NCBI GenBank assembly: GCA_037444075.1
Contig: JBBIND010000043.1
Coordinates: forward strand, 1-35,708
Direction: 5' to 3'
From: JBBIND01 sp037444075
Lineage (GTDB): Bacteria > Acidobacteriota > Terriglobia > Bryobacterales > Bryobacteraceae
Length of the DNA: 35,708 nucleotides
Shown piece by piece: positions 24,262-32,892 of the stretch. A program made the translations under genes and the position numbers. The notes under the pieces were generated by a model. That model saw nothing but the letters and a program-made list of their open reading frames with translations, had not been told where the DNA came from and did no database searches. Position 1 is the stretch's first letter; each line of letters starts with the position of its first letter.

Positions 24262-24330
24262 CAATGGGTTGCCGGGCGGGGAGTTTGGCCGTTCAGTTGC
24301 AATATTGGTTGGTGCGATGAAAAACGCAAA

Positions 24331-24433
24331 GGCTCATGGAACCGCGCCAACCCACCCTAAGTTCCGCGTATCTAGTTGATTACCCACATATTCCCCTTGT
24401 TCCCCTCCCCTTTCCTCCGCGGTTCCTTGAGCC
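24331..24433. repeat. 103-nt element bounded by 16-nt inverted repeats
   Basis: GGCTCATGGAACCGCG (24331-24346) and CGCGGTTCCTTGAGCC (24418-24433) are inverted repeats with one mismatch in 16. The 71-base interior is pyrimidine-rich on this strand (TTCCCC, CCCCTCCCC). On the minus strand the right arm is followed by TTTGCGTTTTT. No gene, no target duplication and no known riboswitch motif were seen. It could be a MITE remnant, a structured RNA or a minus-strand terminator. The whole 24262-24530 stretch otherwise holds no gene. Confidence 0.5.
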
Positions 24434-24530
24434 AGGGACTTCCATCCAAGCGGCAAACAGGTGCCGTTTGACGACTTTTTGACATAATGCGCGCCGGCGG
24501 TCTGCCGATATGTCAGCCGAGGAAAAGAAA

Positions 24531-24713
24531 ATGACACGTTCGCGCCCCAGCACTGAAGAGATCCTGCGGTTTCAAACCAGTCTCCTGCGCCTGTGCATGG
24601 CCCCGCGCGAAGAGCGTAGCCCGGAGAAGGACCTGCAGGAAGCGCAGGAACTTGAGCAACTCGTGGCAGTAGTCCAGGCTACCTCCGGCGGACGACGCCG
24701 GAAGACCTTGTAG
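24531..24713 (+). CDS. Hypothetical protein, 60 residues
   Basis: A small charged protein that I do not recognise (STEEILRFQTSLLRLCMAPREE then a Glu-rich helix EKDLQEAQELEQLVAVVQATSGG and basic tail). The ATG at 24531 is chosen because GAGGAAAAG precedes it at suitable distance; an ATG at 24510 is possible. It lies just upstream of the truncated aldolase, in another frame. It is helical and polar and could be real, but a 60-residue frame in GC-rich DNA can also be chance. Confidence 0.4.
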   Translation: MTRSRPSTEEILRFQTSLLRLCMAPREERSPEKDLQEAQELEQLVAVVQATSGGRRRKTL

Positions 24714-24813
24714 CCTACCCCAACCGCCTGCCCGCACTCCAAGCGCGCCCGGAGTCTCCGCGCCCGTTTCTGACGGCCTTCTGCTCTGCACGCGGCACGG
24801 CGCCGGCAAAGCC

Positions 24814-25341
24814 GTGCTGACCGCTGATGACCTGGTTGTGTGCGGCCTAAGCGGGAAGAAGATCCAGGGGCAAGGCGAACCCACTTCGGAGATCAACGTG
24901 CATTGCGCGGCCTATGCGCGGCGGCCTGAAATGCGGTCGGTGATCCACGCGCATCCACCGGCAGCAACCGCTTTTGCGGCCGCCAGTGTGCCGCTCGATC
25001 AGCTTCAACTGCCGGAGATGCTGGTTCTGCTCGGACCGGTCGCGCTGGTGCCCTACGCTACGCCGGGCAGCGAGGCGCTGGTACAGGCGCTCGAAGAGTT
25101 CCTTGCCTGGCAAGATGCCTTTCTGCTCGAAAACCACGGCGCTTTGACCGTGGGGAGGTCCGCGCGTCAGGCGGCGATGCGGATGGAGTTGCTCGAGCAC
25201 AAGGCGTGCATCTCACTCGCCGTGAGCAAATTGGGCAAGTGTTACGCGCTCAGCGCCGGGCAACGGGAAGCGCTCGTGGGTTTTCGCGAGCGCATGGCAA
25301 TGTGGGCTTGCGATGACGCCGACAAAAAGGAATCAGACTGA
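24814..25341 (+). CDS. Class II aldolase/adducin-family protein, N-terminally eroded
   Basis: A class II aldolase-like protein, related to fuculose-1-phosphate aldolase and to ribulose-5-phosphate epimerase. The zinc-binding set is partly present: PTSEINVH with its Glu near residue 25, HAHPPAA, and the late NHGALTVG with its His. But homology starts upstream of the only usable start: the frame SDGLLLCTRHGAGK precedes the GTG at 24814, and no ATG/GTG/TTG is found in frame back to the stop at 24670-24672. The usual GN(L/I)S of the phosphate/substrate site is replaced by GVS, and about 25-40 N-terminal residues are missing. It may be a pseudogene, use CTG 24781, or depend on another start. It sits between a small hypothetical gene and the TonB receptor. 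Confidence 0.72.
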   Translation: MLTADDLVVCGLSGKKIQGQGEPTSEINVHCAAYARRPEMRSVIHAHPPAATAFAAASVPLDQLQLPEMLVLLGPVALVPYATPGSEALVQALEEFLAWQDAFLLENHGALTVGRSARQAAMRMELLEHKACISLAVSKLGKCYALSAGQREALVGFRERMAMWACDDADKKESD

Positions 25342-25517
25342 ATCTCCACGGTTCTCGATTTTTGCGGCCCGCGGTGAGGTTGCGGCCCGTTGGTCAGAAG
25401 TGCAATAACATTGGAAAGATTTGTAGAGGCTGTTTCGCACCGCTTCCTGTTGCGCTCATATTGAACGGTCGTTCCAAGTTGAAGCGTATGGCCAAAATCC
25501 AATCAAGGAGTACCCGA

Positions 25518-28500
25518 ATGGTGAGTCGAATTCTCTCTCTCGCAATCCTAGTGTGTCTGCTCGCCGGACTGAGTGCCGCTCAGGATCCCCGCGGAGGCAT
25601 TCGCGGCGTGGTTTCGGACGAATCCCAAGCTTTGGTCCCCGGAGTCAGAATCCGGGCTACGAACACAGAGACAGGCGTCTCTGCTACGACCACTTCCAAC
25701 GAGGCCGGATCCTATAGTGTCCCCTTCCTTCCGGCGGGGTACTACCGGGTCAATGCCGAACTGGCGGGGTTCAAGAGCTTCGTGCATGAACGGATCGAGG
25801 TTCGCGTCGGCGAAAACGTCGACCTCGCCATCCGCATGGAGGTGGGAGCGGTCACCGAGACCGTGGACGTTAGCGCGGAGACCCCTCTGCTTGAAACGTC
25901 CAGCTCATCGCTGGGCCAGGTAATGGACCAGCGCCGCATCCTCGAACTGCCGCAGCGCGGCGCCAATCCGCTCGAACTCGCTTTGTTGACGCCCGGCGTG
26001 GTGAACGCCACCAACCTGCGCCTGCGCAAGGCCATGGCTCCCGAAGCTACTTCCGACATCACCGCAGACGGCGCGGGCCGCTTCAACAACGAGTTTCAGA
26101 TTGACGGCATCACCAACATGGCGGCTGACCGCGGCCGAGGCTACGCGCGCGTCGCCTACAGCCCGCCAGCTTCCTCGGTGCGCGAATTCAAGATGCAGAC
26201 CTCCGCTTACGATGCCAGCATCGGGCACACGATGGGCGCGGTGCTGAACCTGAGCACAGTCAGCGGCAGCAATGAGTTTCACGGCGAAGTGCATTACTTC
26301 CTGCGGCACAGCGCCCTGGACGCACCGAACTTCTTCAACAACAAGAACGGCACCCAGGTGGGCGTCTACCAGGACCATCGTTTCGGCGGCTCTATCGGCG
26401 GCCCGGTGATGTTGCCCAAGATCTATAACGGCAAGAACAAGACCTTCTGGTTCTACGCTTACGAGAAGAATCAGTTCGGGGTCCCTGTGCAGTACACCAG
26501 GACCGTGCCCACGGCGGCTCAGCGGGATGGCGATTTTTCAGCGTTGCTGAGAGTGACGAGCGTTTACCAGATTTACGACCCCCTCACGACGACGCCCGCC
26601 GCCGGCGGACGCTTCCAGCGGCTGCCTTTCGCCGGGAACATCATTCCGCGCAACCGTCTCGACCGCGTCGGCGTGAACCTGGCGAACCTCTATCCGCTAC
26701 CCACCAGCGCGGGAACCGCGGACGGACGGAACAACTTCTTCTCCTCGCCCAAGGCGCTGCAACGGATCTATACGAATATCCTCCGGCTGGATCACGCCTT
26801 CAGCGAAAACCACCGCGCCTTTCTGCGCGCCCACTATGACTTCTGGAAGGAAAGAAAGAACAACGACTTCCTCAACTGGATCAACGGCATCACCCAGAAC
26901 CGGCCCAACCGCGGCATCGCCGTGGATGACGTCATCGTGCTGAATCCAAGCCTGGTGCTGAACGTTCGCTACGGTTTCACCAGCACCAAGTGGTGGCAGA
27001 ACCGCGTAACTCGCGGCTATGACCTGGCGGGACTCGGTTTTTCGCCGCAGTTGGTGGCGCTCACTGACCGGCAGCAGTCTCCTTTGCCGCGTGTCACGCC
27101 CGGCGCCTACTCGCCGCTCTCCTGGTGGGAGGATCCGGGCGACGGCGTGAACTCCAGCCTGTCCCACACACTATCCTCCAATCTCACCCGCCTGCAGGGG
27201 AAACACAACCTGCGTTTCGGAGCTGAAGTCCGCTTCTACCGCAGCTTTAACAACCGCCAGCCGGTGGGTGTGGCGCCGGATTTCTCCTTCACGAATACCT
27301 TCACGCGTGGTCCTCTGGACAACTCGCCCACGGCGCCCATCGGCCAGGATTTGGCTGCCATGCTCCTGGGCATCCCCGCCGGGCGCATGGAGATTGCAGC
27401 CAGTTCGGCGCTCCACCACAACTACGTGGGTCTGTATTTCCACGATGACGTGCGTGTTACCAGGAAACTTACTCTGAACGTCGGACTGCGCTATGAAATC
27501 GAAACGCCTTTTACGGAGCGCTACAACCGGTCCGTGGCGGGCTTTGACTTCGACAACTCCAACCCGATTGAGGCGGCGGCTCGCGCAAACTACGCCACCC
27601 GCGCCATACCGGAGTTGCCTCTGGACGCATTCCGCGTCAGGGGCGGGCTCACGTGGGTGGGTGTGGGCGGCAACCCCAGGAGTCCGTACGCAGGGGAGAA
27701 GAACAACTTCATGCCCCGTATAGGCTTCGCTTACCTGGTGAGTCCGAAAACCGTTCTGCGGGGCGGCTACGGAATCTTCTATGACACCATCGGCATCTCG
27801 AAGATTGTTCCCATCCAAACCGGCTATACGCAGTCTACTCCCATCCAGGCTTCTCTCGACAACGGGCTGACGTACCGCGCCACCACAGCAAATCCATTCC
27901 CGACCGGACTCATTCCGCCCAGCGGGTCCGCCGGGGGCTTGACCACGAACTTGGGGCAGGCGATCGACTTCTATGACCGCAACCTCAAGCAATCCTACTC
28001 GCAGCGCTGGTCTCTCGGTTTGCAGCAGACACTCCCCGGCCAGTTCCTGGTGGAGGGCTCCTATGTCGCCAACCGCGGCACGCGCCTGGCGGTAGACAAA
28101 GAACTGAACACGACGCCGGCGAGATACCTCAGCACCCGGCCGACCCGCGACCAAGCCACTATCGACTATCTCAGCGCGCAGTTCCCCAGCCCCTTCCGCG
28201 GTCTCGACCCGATCTACGGATCGAACATCAGCCGCGCCAACCTGTTGCGGCCGTATCCGCATTTCGGCAGCATCAGCGCGGATATGCCCATCGGTTACTC
28301 CTGGTATCACTCTCTGCAAGTGCGCTCCGAGCGACGTTTCGCGCAGGGATTCACGTTCCAGTTGGCCTATACGTATTCGAAGCTCATGGAAGCCATCGAG
28401 TTCCTGAACGAGTCGGACGTGGCGCTCTCCGAAGTGGTGGGCTCCTTTGACCGGCCCCACCGCGTGGCCGCCAGCGGCATTTGGGAAATCCCCGTGGGGC

Positions 28501-28985
28501 GTGGCAGGCGCTGGGGAACTCAGTTGCCGGCGGTAGTCAATCACGTCATCGGCGGCTGGCAACTCGGTTCGATCGTGGTGTGGCAGGCTGGCGCTCCGAT
28601 GGGTTTTGGCAACGCCATCTTCACCGGCGACATCAAGAACATTCCGTTGCCTACCAGCCAGAGGGACGTAGACCGCTGGTTCAACATCGACGCTGGCTTT
28701 AACCGCGACTCGCGCGAACAACTTGGCTCAAACATCCGTACCGCTCCGCTGCGCTACACGGGCATTCGGGGCGACGGACAGAAGAGCTGGGACTTCTCGA
28801 TCGTGAAGAACTTCGCGCTCTACGAATCCTTGAAAGCCCAGTTCCGCGCCGATGTCTACAACGCCTGGAACCACTCCAACTTCAACAACCCGAACACCAC
28901 TCCCACGAATACGGCGTTTGGCCGGATTACGGGCACCTCCGGCGACGCGCGCAACTGGCAACTGTCGCTGAAGATGATGTTCTGA
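25518..28985 (+). CDS. TonB-dependent receptor, Oar-like, with N-terminal carboxypeptidase-regulatory domain
   Basis: An outer-membrane receptor of 1155 residues. The ATG at 25518 is chosen because AAGGAG lies seven bases before it and it starts a clean signal peptide (LSLAILVCLLAGLSAAQ). Residues about 26-115 form a carboxypeptidase-regulatory (beta-sandwich) domain (GGIRGVVSDESQALVPGVRIRATN, then GSYSVPFLPAGYY). A plug follows (EVGAVTETVDVSAETPLLETSSSSLGQVMDQRRILELPQRG) and then a large beta barrel to the C-terminus, ending WQLSLKMMF with the terminal aromatic residue needed for barrel assembly. This Oar-type layout is very common in acidobacteria. It likely imports oligosaccharides or other large nutrients. 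The FAD protein and GH50-like enzyme lie downstream, which suggests glycan use. No adjacent ECF sigma factor was found. Confidence 0.93.
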   Translation: MVSRILSLAILVCLLAGLSAAQDPRGGIRGVVSDESQALVPGVRIRATNTETGVSATTTSNEAGSYSVPFLPAGYYRVNAELAGFKSFVHERIEVRVGENVDLAIRMEVGAVTETVDVSAETPLLETSSSSLGQVMDQRRILELPQRGANPLELALLTPGVVNATNLRLRKAMAPEATSDITADGAGRFNNEFQIDGITNMAADRGRGYARVAYSPPASSVREFKMQTSAYDASIGHTMGAVLNLSTVSGSNEFHGEVHYFLRHSALDAPNFFNNKNGTQVGVYQDHRFGGSIGGPVMLPKIYNGKNKTFWFYAYEKNQFGVPVQYTRTVPTAAQRDGDFSALLRVTSVYQIYDPLTTTPAAGGRFQRLPFAGNIIPRNRLDRVGVNLANLYPLPTSAGTADGRNNFFSSPKALQRIYTNILRLDHAFSENHRAFLRAHYDFWKERKNNDFLNWINGITQNRPNRGIAVDDVIVLNPSLVLNVRYGFTSTKWWQNRVTRGYDLAGLGFSPQLVALTDRQQSPLPRVTPGAYSPLSWWEDPGDGVNSSLSHTLSSNLTRLQGKHNLRFGAEVRFYRSFNNRQPVGVAPDFSFTNTFTRGPLDNSPTAPIGQDLAAMLLGIPAGRMEIAASSALHHNYVGLYFHDDVRVTRKLTLNVGLRYEIETPFTERYNRSVAGFDFDNSNPIEAAARANYATRAIPELPLDAFRVRGGLTWVGVGGNPRSPYAGEKNNFMPRIGFAYLVSPKTVLRGGYGIFYDTIGISKIVPIQTGYTQSTPIQASLDNGLTYRATTANPFPTGLIPPSGSAGGLTTNLGQAIDFYDRNLKQSYSQRWSLGLQQTLPGQFLVEGSYVANRGTRLAVDKELNTTPARYLSTRPTRDQATIDYLSAQFPSPFRGLDPIYGSNISRANLLRPYPHFGSISADMPIGYSWYHSLQVRSERRFAQGFTFQLAYTYSKLMEAIEFLNESDVALSEVVGSFDRPHRVAASGIWEIPVGRGRRWGTQLPAVVNHVIGGWQLGSIVVWQAGAPMGFGNAIFTGDIKNIPLPTSQRDVDRWFNIDAGFNRDSREQLGSNIRTAPLRYTGIRGDGQKSWDFSIVKNFALYESLKAQFRADVYNAWNHSNFNNPNTTPTNTAFGRITGTSGDARNWQLSLKMMF

Positions 28986-29571
28986 TCAGAAGCGATTCCC
29001 TGGAACCCGAGTAAAGGAACACGGCAGAACCGGCTGCGCCGGCTCGCCTTTGAAAAACCGGGGACGGTAACCAATTTCACCGTTTCCCCCAAGGGCTCGC
29101 TGGCGAGACGTTTGCCTGGTTCCGTTGTGTTCGTCAAGAGTTCGGAATCCGGCTAGCGAGAACTCTCGCCGAGGTTCGCCGCCTCGACCGGGTCGTGTGC
29201 TCCCAAATACCTACCGCCGGTTGATCTGCGGAAACGCCTTCGCGGCTACTTGCCATGGGGCTTGAGTTGCCTGACGGGGGCCGGAAGCGGGCGGACAAGG
29301 AGAAGGCGGGTTGGGAATGGTTCGAGCGAGTCACCGGCGGCAGACCGTCTGAAGGCCATGCCGGCTTCGCGGGTGGCTACGAGGCGGGTGTCCATCGCGC
29401 GGCGGAATTGACACTGCCGAGCACCCCCGGATTGCGCACTGCGCCTGATCGAGTCTCCTGTGCGCATCGCCCACTGAATCCGGCGTAAACTGGTGGCCGG
29501 TTTGTGTCCAATGCGTCCGAGGCGCCCAGTCAGGTGAACGGGTTGGCCGCCCGGATAACAGGGAGGATGTG
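28986..29571. other. Intergenic region with no gene between the TonB receptor and FAD protein
   Basis: No supported gene. It holds the small hairpin at 29060-29090, and the TAAACTGG motif at 29486-29493 about 80 bases before the FAD gene. The open frames that cross it are on the minus strand or have no ribosome site and no recognisable product. Confidence 0.6.
29060..29090. repeat. REP-like hairpin
   Basis: GGGGACGGT (29060-29068) and ACCGTTTCCCC (29079-29089) form a stem around AACCAATTTC. This form resembles short palindromes associated with REP/RAYT systems, but only one copy is in the window, so its family status is not shown. Confidence 0.3.
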
Positions 29572-32500
29572 ATGCGTATTTCCAGGCGGCTGTTCCTTGG
29601 AGGCGCCGGCGCTACGGCTAGCGCCGCCGCGTTCGGGCAAGTCCCAACTGCGGGCGGAAACGCTCCGCCGGGAACCGCTGTCCGCCTGAACCGGCCGCAA
29701 TTGCCTTTGCTTCGCTCGGGCGACGCCGTGGTTGCGGGCGGCTCGCTGGCCGGAGTCGCACTCGCTTTGGACCTGGCCGGCCATGGCCGCAAGGTGATTC
29801 TGGTGGAATCGCGCACGTACCTCGGAAGGGAAATATGCGCCTGCCTGCGTCCATGGCTTCCGGCCGGGGAGCGGCCTCCCGGGGTCCTTGAGTCAGCCGC
29901 TTTTGCCGACCGTGGCGGGAGCGAAGTCCCTTTGAAGATGGACCATGTCAAACTGGCCCTCGAGGATGCGGTGCTGAGCGCCGGCATCGACCTGCTCTAC
30001 GGCTGTTTCCCCGTGGCGCTCTGCGCGGGCGGCTTGGTTGTCGCCAACAAGTCCGGCCGGCAGGTGGTACAGTCCGCCCTGATTGTGGACGCCACCGAAA
30101 CCGCCGTCGTCGCCCGGTGCGCCGGAGCGGCTTTCGAAGCCGCGCCCGGACGAGCCCGTTACCGCCGAACCCTCGAGTACGACGACGCGGGCGAGTGCGC
30201 GCCCGGCGAGTTTGCCGTGCCCTCCCGACTCCAATTGGCCGATGATCGCGTGATCTTCCGCCGCGGCTACCGGGGCGGGGGACATCTGCAAGTCGAGTTC
30301 GCGCTCGACCTCCCGGTAGGAGAATACACTCACGAAAGCTGGATGGCTCGCGAAATTGAGGCGCGCCGGCGCAGTTTTGCACTCGCGGTTTACCTGGCCT
30401 CGCATCATCCTGCTTTTCGGAAGGCGTTTCTGGCCCATGCTTCGTACGAATTGGACGGGCCGGCGACAGCCAGAATGGCGGGCCCGGCTCCGGAGTGGGC
30501 CCGGCGCCTGCCGCCGCTCGAAACTCACGAGCGGATGGATGTGGCCGCCTTTGCCACGCCTCTGCCCGGCGTCTGGTGCCTGGAAGCGGCGCGACTCTCA
30601 GGCGGGCAGGCGGCGTCATTCTCCGAGCCCGCTGCCAAACTGCGACTGGGCGAGGCGCTCTCGCAAGCCCTGCGGGCTGCCGGCAAGCGGGCGATTTCTC
30701 CCGGACCGTTTTCGCCTCCGTCTGTACGGGCGCAGAATGTCCTGACCGGGATGGAAGTGAGCGAATTGGACTGCCCGCAGCCCGGGCGGGCTTACACGAT
30801 GACGGCGGTGGAGGCGGCAGACGTGCCCGTGGTGCGGGAAGTGGATGTGCTGGTGGCTGGAGGAGGCACTAGCGGCGCGACGGCGGCGGCGGTGGCGGCG
30901 GGCGAAGGCGTGCGCACGCTGGTCCTGGAGATGAATCCCGCACTCGGCGGGACCGGGACCATCGCCGGAGTGGACAGTTACTGGTTCGGCCGGCAGGTCG
31001 GCTTCGCGGCTCGTCTCGATGCCCGCGTCCGCACCGCCGAGCGCAGCATCGGCTACGAGCCGGGCAAGTCTCCCCATCCGAAATGGAACATTGAAGCAAA
31101 GATGCACACGCTGCTCGAGCAGGTGTCCGGCGCGGGCGCAGCGATTCTGTTCCGGACGATTGTGGCGGGCAGCATCGTCGAGCGCGGAAACCGCGTCCGC
31201 GGCGTTCTGGCCGCCACTCCCTACGGGTTGAGGGCGGTGCTGGCGAAAGTCGTGATTGATGCCACCGGGGATGGAGACGTGGCGGCGTTCGCCGGCGCTG
31301 AGTTCGTGGCGCATTCGGCGATGAACCATGTGGGCATGTGGCATAACTTCGCGCAGTTTCAACGGCCCGGACGCAACATGAACCACTTCACCAGCTCCGT
31401 GGAAATCGCCAATATCGAAGACTGCAACCGGGCGATACTGGCCGGGCGCAGGCGCGGCGGCGACTGCCACGATCACGGCATTTATGTGGCCCCCCGCGAG
31501 TCGCGGCACATTCTGGGCGACGCCGTGCTCACGCTCACGGACCTGCTTCGTCAGCGAGCCTGGCCCGACGTCGTCAGCATCCACTACGGCAACAGTGACA
31601 TGAAGGGTAAGCCCACCTCCCAGTGGATGCTCACCGGGTTGATTCCACCGAACCTGGATGGCGAAATCAGCTACCGCATGACGGTGCCGAAGGGCATTGA
31701 GAACGTCCTTGTCGCAGGTAAGGCATTCTCCGCTACTCACGACGCCTTAGCCGGCGTCCGTTTTCAAGCCGACCTCGAAAACCTGGGCGGCACGCTGGCT
31801 CTGGCCGCCGCCAAGGCGGTCAAGGAGAATCGCACGCCGCGCGACATCGACGTAAGCGAACTTCAGCGCAGGCTGGTGCGTGAAGGGGTGCTCCCGGAAA
31901 CCATTCTGACGCGCAGGCTGGCGCCCTGCCGCCACAGCCGGGACCGCTTGCGGGAGCTCGTGGCCGCCATGCTGTCAGACCGGCCGCTGCTGGCCTACCA
32001 GCGGGAGTTCGCCGAACATGCGCTTCGCCAACAGATCCCCTTCGTCGAGGTTTGCGCCTGCGGGCCGCGGGCGGTTCCTCTGCTCATCGAAGCGCTGGAA
32101 GCCCACCCGGCGCACCGGTTGCTCATCGCGCAGGCATTGGCTCACTGCGGCTCGAAAGCCGGAGTCGAGGTGCTTGTGGCGGAGTTGGAGCGATCTTTAG
32201 CGGACCGCCTGCCGCCCCGCGCGAACAACATTCTGCATGCCAACCTGCCGCCGGACCAGGGAGCTATGCCGGACACCGCCTACCTGCTCTACTGCCTGGG
32301 ACTGGCGCGCGACCGCCGCGCACTCCCCGTGTGGCGCCGTGTGGCCGGCCTGCTGCGCCCTGAGGAGCAGCAATTCCGCAGCCGCACTGAAAGCCCCTAC
32401 CACTACGTTGACGCTGTCTGTTATGGCGCCGAGCGGCTGGGGGATCCGGCGGCCATCCCCATTCTGGAATCCCTGCACAGCCACAGTCTGTTGCGTGACC

Positions 32501-32817
32501 AGAACACGCAAAAGGGATTCCAGGTGGACTTCATGTTGGAGCGCCGCGCCATGCTGGAACTGGCGATTGCCCGGGCGTTGGCCCGCTGCGGAAGCGCGAA
32601 GGGGTACGCGATTCTCATTGCCTACCTCGACGACAACCGCGCCTGCCTGGCCGAGCACGCACACCTGAACCTGGTTCGCCTGAGCGGCCAGGATTGGGGC
32701 ATGCAACGCGCGTCCTGGGAGAAGTGGCTGGTGATTGCAAAGAGCAACCTCGAGCCGTGTCCGCTTATCGAGGACCTGGACGTTGTCTTTGAAAGGGAAA
32801 TCCTGGTGAGCGTTTGA
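29572..32817 (+). CDS. Tat-exported tandem FAD-dependent oxidoreductase with C-terminal helical-repeat region
   Basis: A 1081-residue protein with an N-terminal Tat-type signal (RISRRLFLGGAGATASAAAFG). Two FAD-binding Rossmann units follow: DAVVAGGSLAGVALALDLAG from about residue 50 and DVLVAGGGTSGATAAAVAAG from about residue 425, the second followed by VLEMNPALGGTGT as in the FAD_oxidored (PF12831-like) family. The second unit is better conserved and carries VIDATGDGDVAAFAGAE and VLVAGKAFSATHDALAGVR. Residues about 740-1050 are helical repeats resembling HEAT/ARM (AVPLLIEALEAHPAHRLLIAQALAH). The ATG at 29572 follows GGGAGG at five bases. It probably oxidises or reduces a secreted substrate; the function of the helical part is unknown. 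Next to the TonB receptor and GH50-like enzyme, a sugar-related role is possible but not shown. Confidence 0.85.
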   Translation: MRISRRLFLGGAGATASAAAFGQVPTAGGNAPPGTAVRLNRPQLPLLRSGDAVVAGGSLAGVALALDLAGHGRKVILVESRTYLGREICACLRPWLPAGERPPGVLESAAFADRGGSEVPLKMDHVKLALEDAVLSAGIDLLYGCFPVALCAGGLVVANKSGRQVVQSALIVDATETAVVARCAGAAFEAAPGRARYRRTLEYDDAGECAPGEFAVPSRLQLADDRVIFRRGYRGGGHLQVEFALDLPVGEYTHESWMAREIEARRRSFALAVYLASHHPAFRKAFLAHASYELDGPATARMAGPAPEWARRLPPLETHERMDVAAFATPLPGVWCLEAARLSGGQAASFSEPAAKLRLGEALSQALRAAGKRAISPGPFSPPSVRAQNVLTGMEVSELDCPQPGRAYTMTAVEAADVPVVREVDVLVAGGGTSGATAAAVAAGEGVRTLVLEMNPALGGTGTIAGVDSYWFGRQVGFAARLDARVRTAERSIGYEPGKSPHPKWNIEAKMHTLLEQVSGAGAAILFRTIVAGSIVERGNRVRGVLAATPYGLRAVLAKVVIDATGDGDVAAFAGAEFVAHSAMNHVGMWHNFAQFQRPGRNMNHFTSSVEIANIEDCNRAILAGRRRGGDCHDHGIYVAPRESRHILGDAVLTLTDLLRQRAWPDVVSIHYGNSDMKGKPTSQWMLTGLIPPNLDGEISYRMTVPKGIENVLVAGKAFSATHDALAGVRFQADLENLGGTLALAAAKAVKENRTPRDIDVSELQRRLVREGVLPETILTRRLAPCRHSRDRLRELVAAMLSDRPLLAYQREFAEHALRQQIPFVEVCACGPRAVPLLIEALEAHPAHRLLIAQALAHCGSKAGVEVLVAELERSLADRLPPRANNILHANLPPDQGAMPDTAYLLYCLGLARDRRALPVWRRVAGLLRPEEQQFRSRTESPYHYVDAVCYGAERLGDPAAIPILESLHSHSLLRDQNTQKGFQVDFMLERRAMLELAIARALARCGSAKGYAILIAYLDDNRACLAEHAHLNLVRLSGQDWGMQRASWEKWLVIAKSNLEPCPLIEDLDVVFEREILVSV

Positions 32818-32864
32818 ATCAGCCGGGCAGGGAAGACAGGATGCGTCCCCCGGATGTTCAGCAG

Positions 32865-32882
32865 GCGCCGCTCGAGCGGCGC
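32865..32882. terminator. 18-bp perfect palindrome between convergent genes
   Basis: GCGCCGCTCGAGCGGCGC is a perfect palindrome located 10 bases downstream of the GH50-like stop and 47 bases after the FAD protein stop. It could act as a bidirectional hairpin. There is no T-run, so termination is a guess. Confidence 0.4.
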
Positions 32883-32892
32883 AGCAAGGTTG

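Noticed and set aside
24318..24350. Possible GEMM (cyclic-di-GMP-I) riboswitch, from ACGCAAAG in the TolC-aldolase gap
   Set aside because: Only this short piece matches; the 5' AGGGCAAAC part and the tetraloop-receptor arrangement are absent.
27171..28721. Long minus-strand ORF inside the TonB receptor gene
   Set aside because: Antisense shadow of the barrel region in GC-rich DNA, with no motif or ribosome site.
30616..31740. Minus-strand ORF of 374 codons inside the FAD protein gene
   Set aside because: Shadow; the plus-strand frame carries FAD motifs and a Tat signal.
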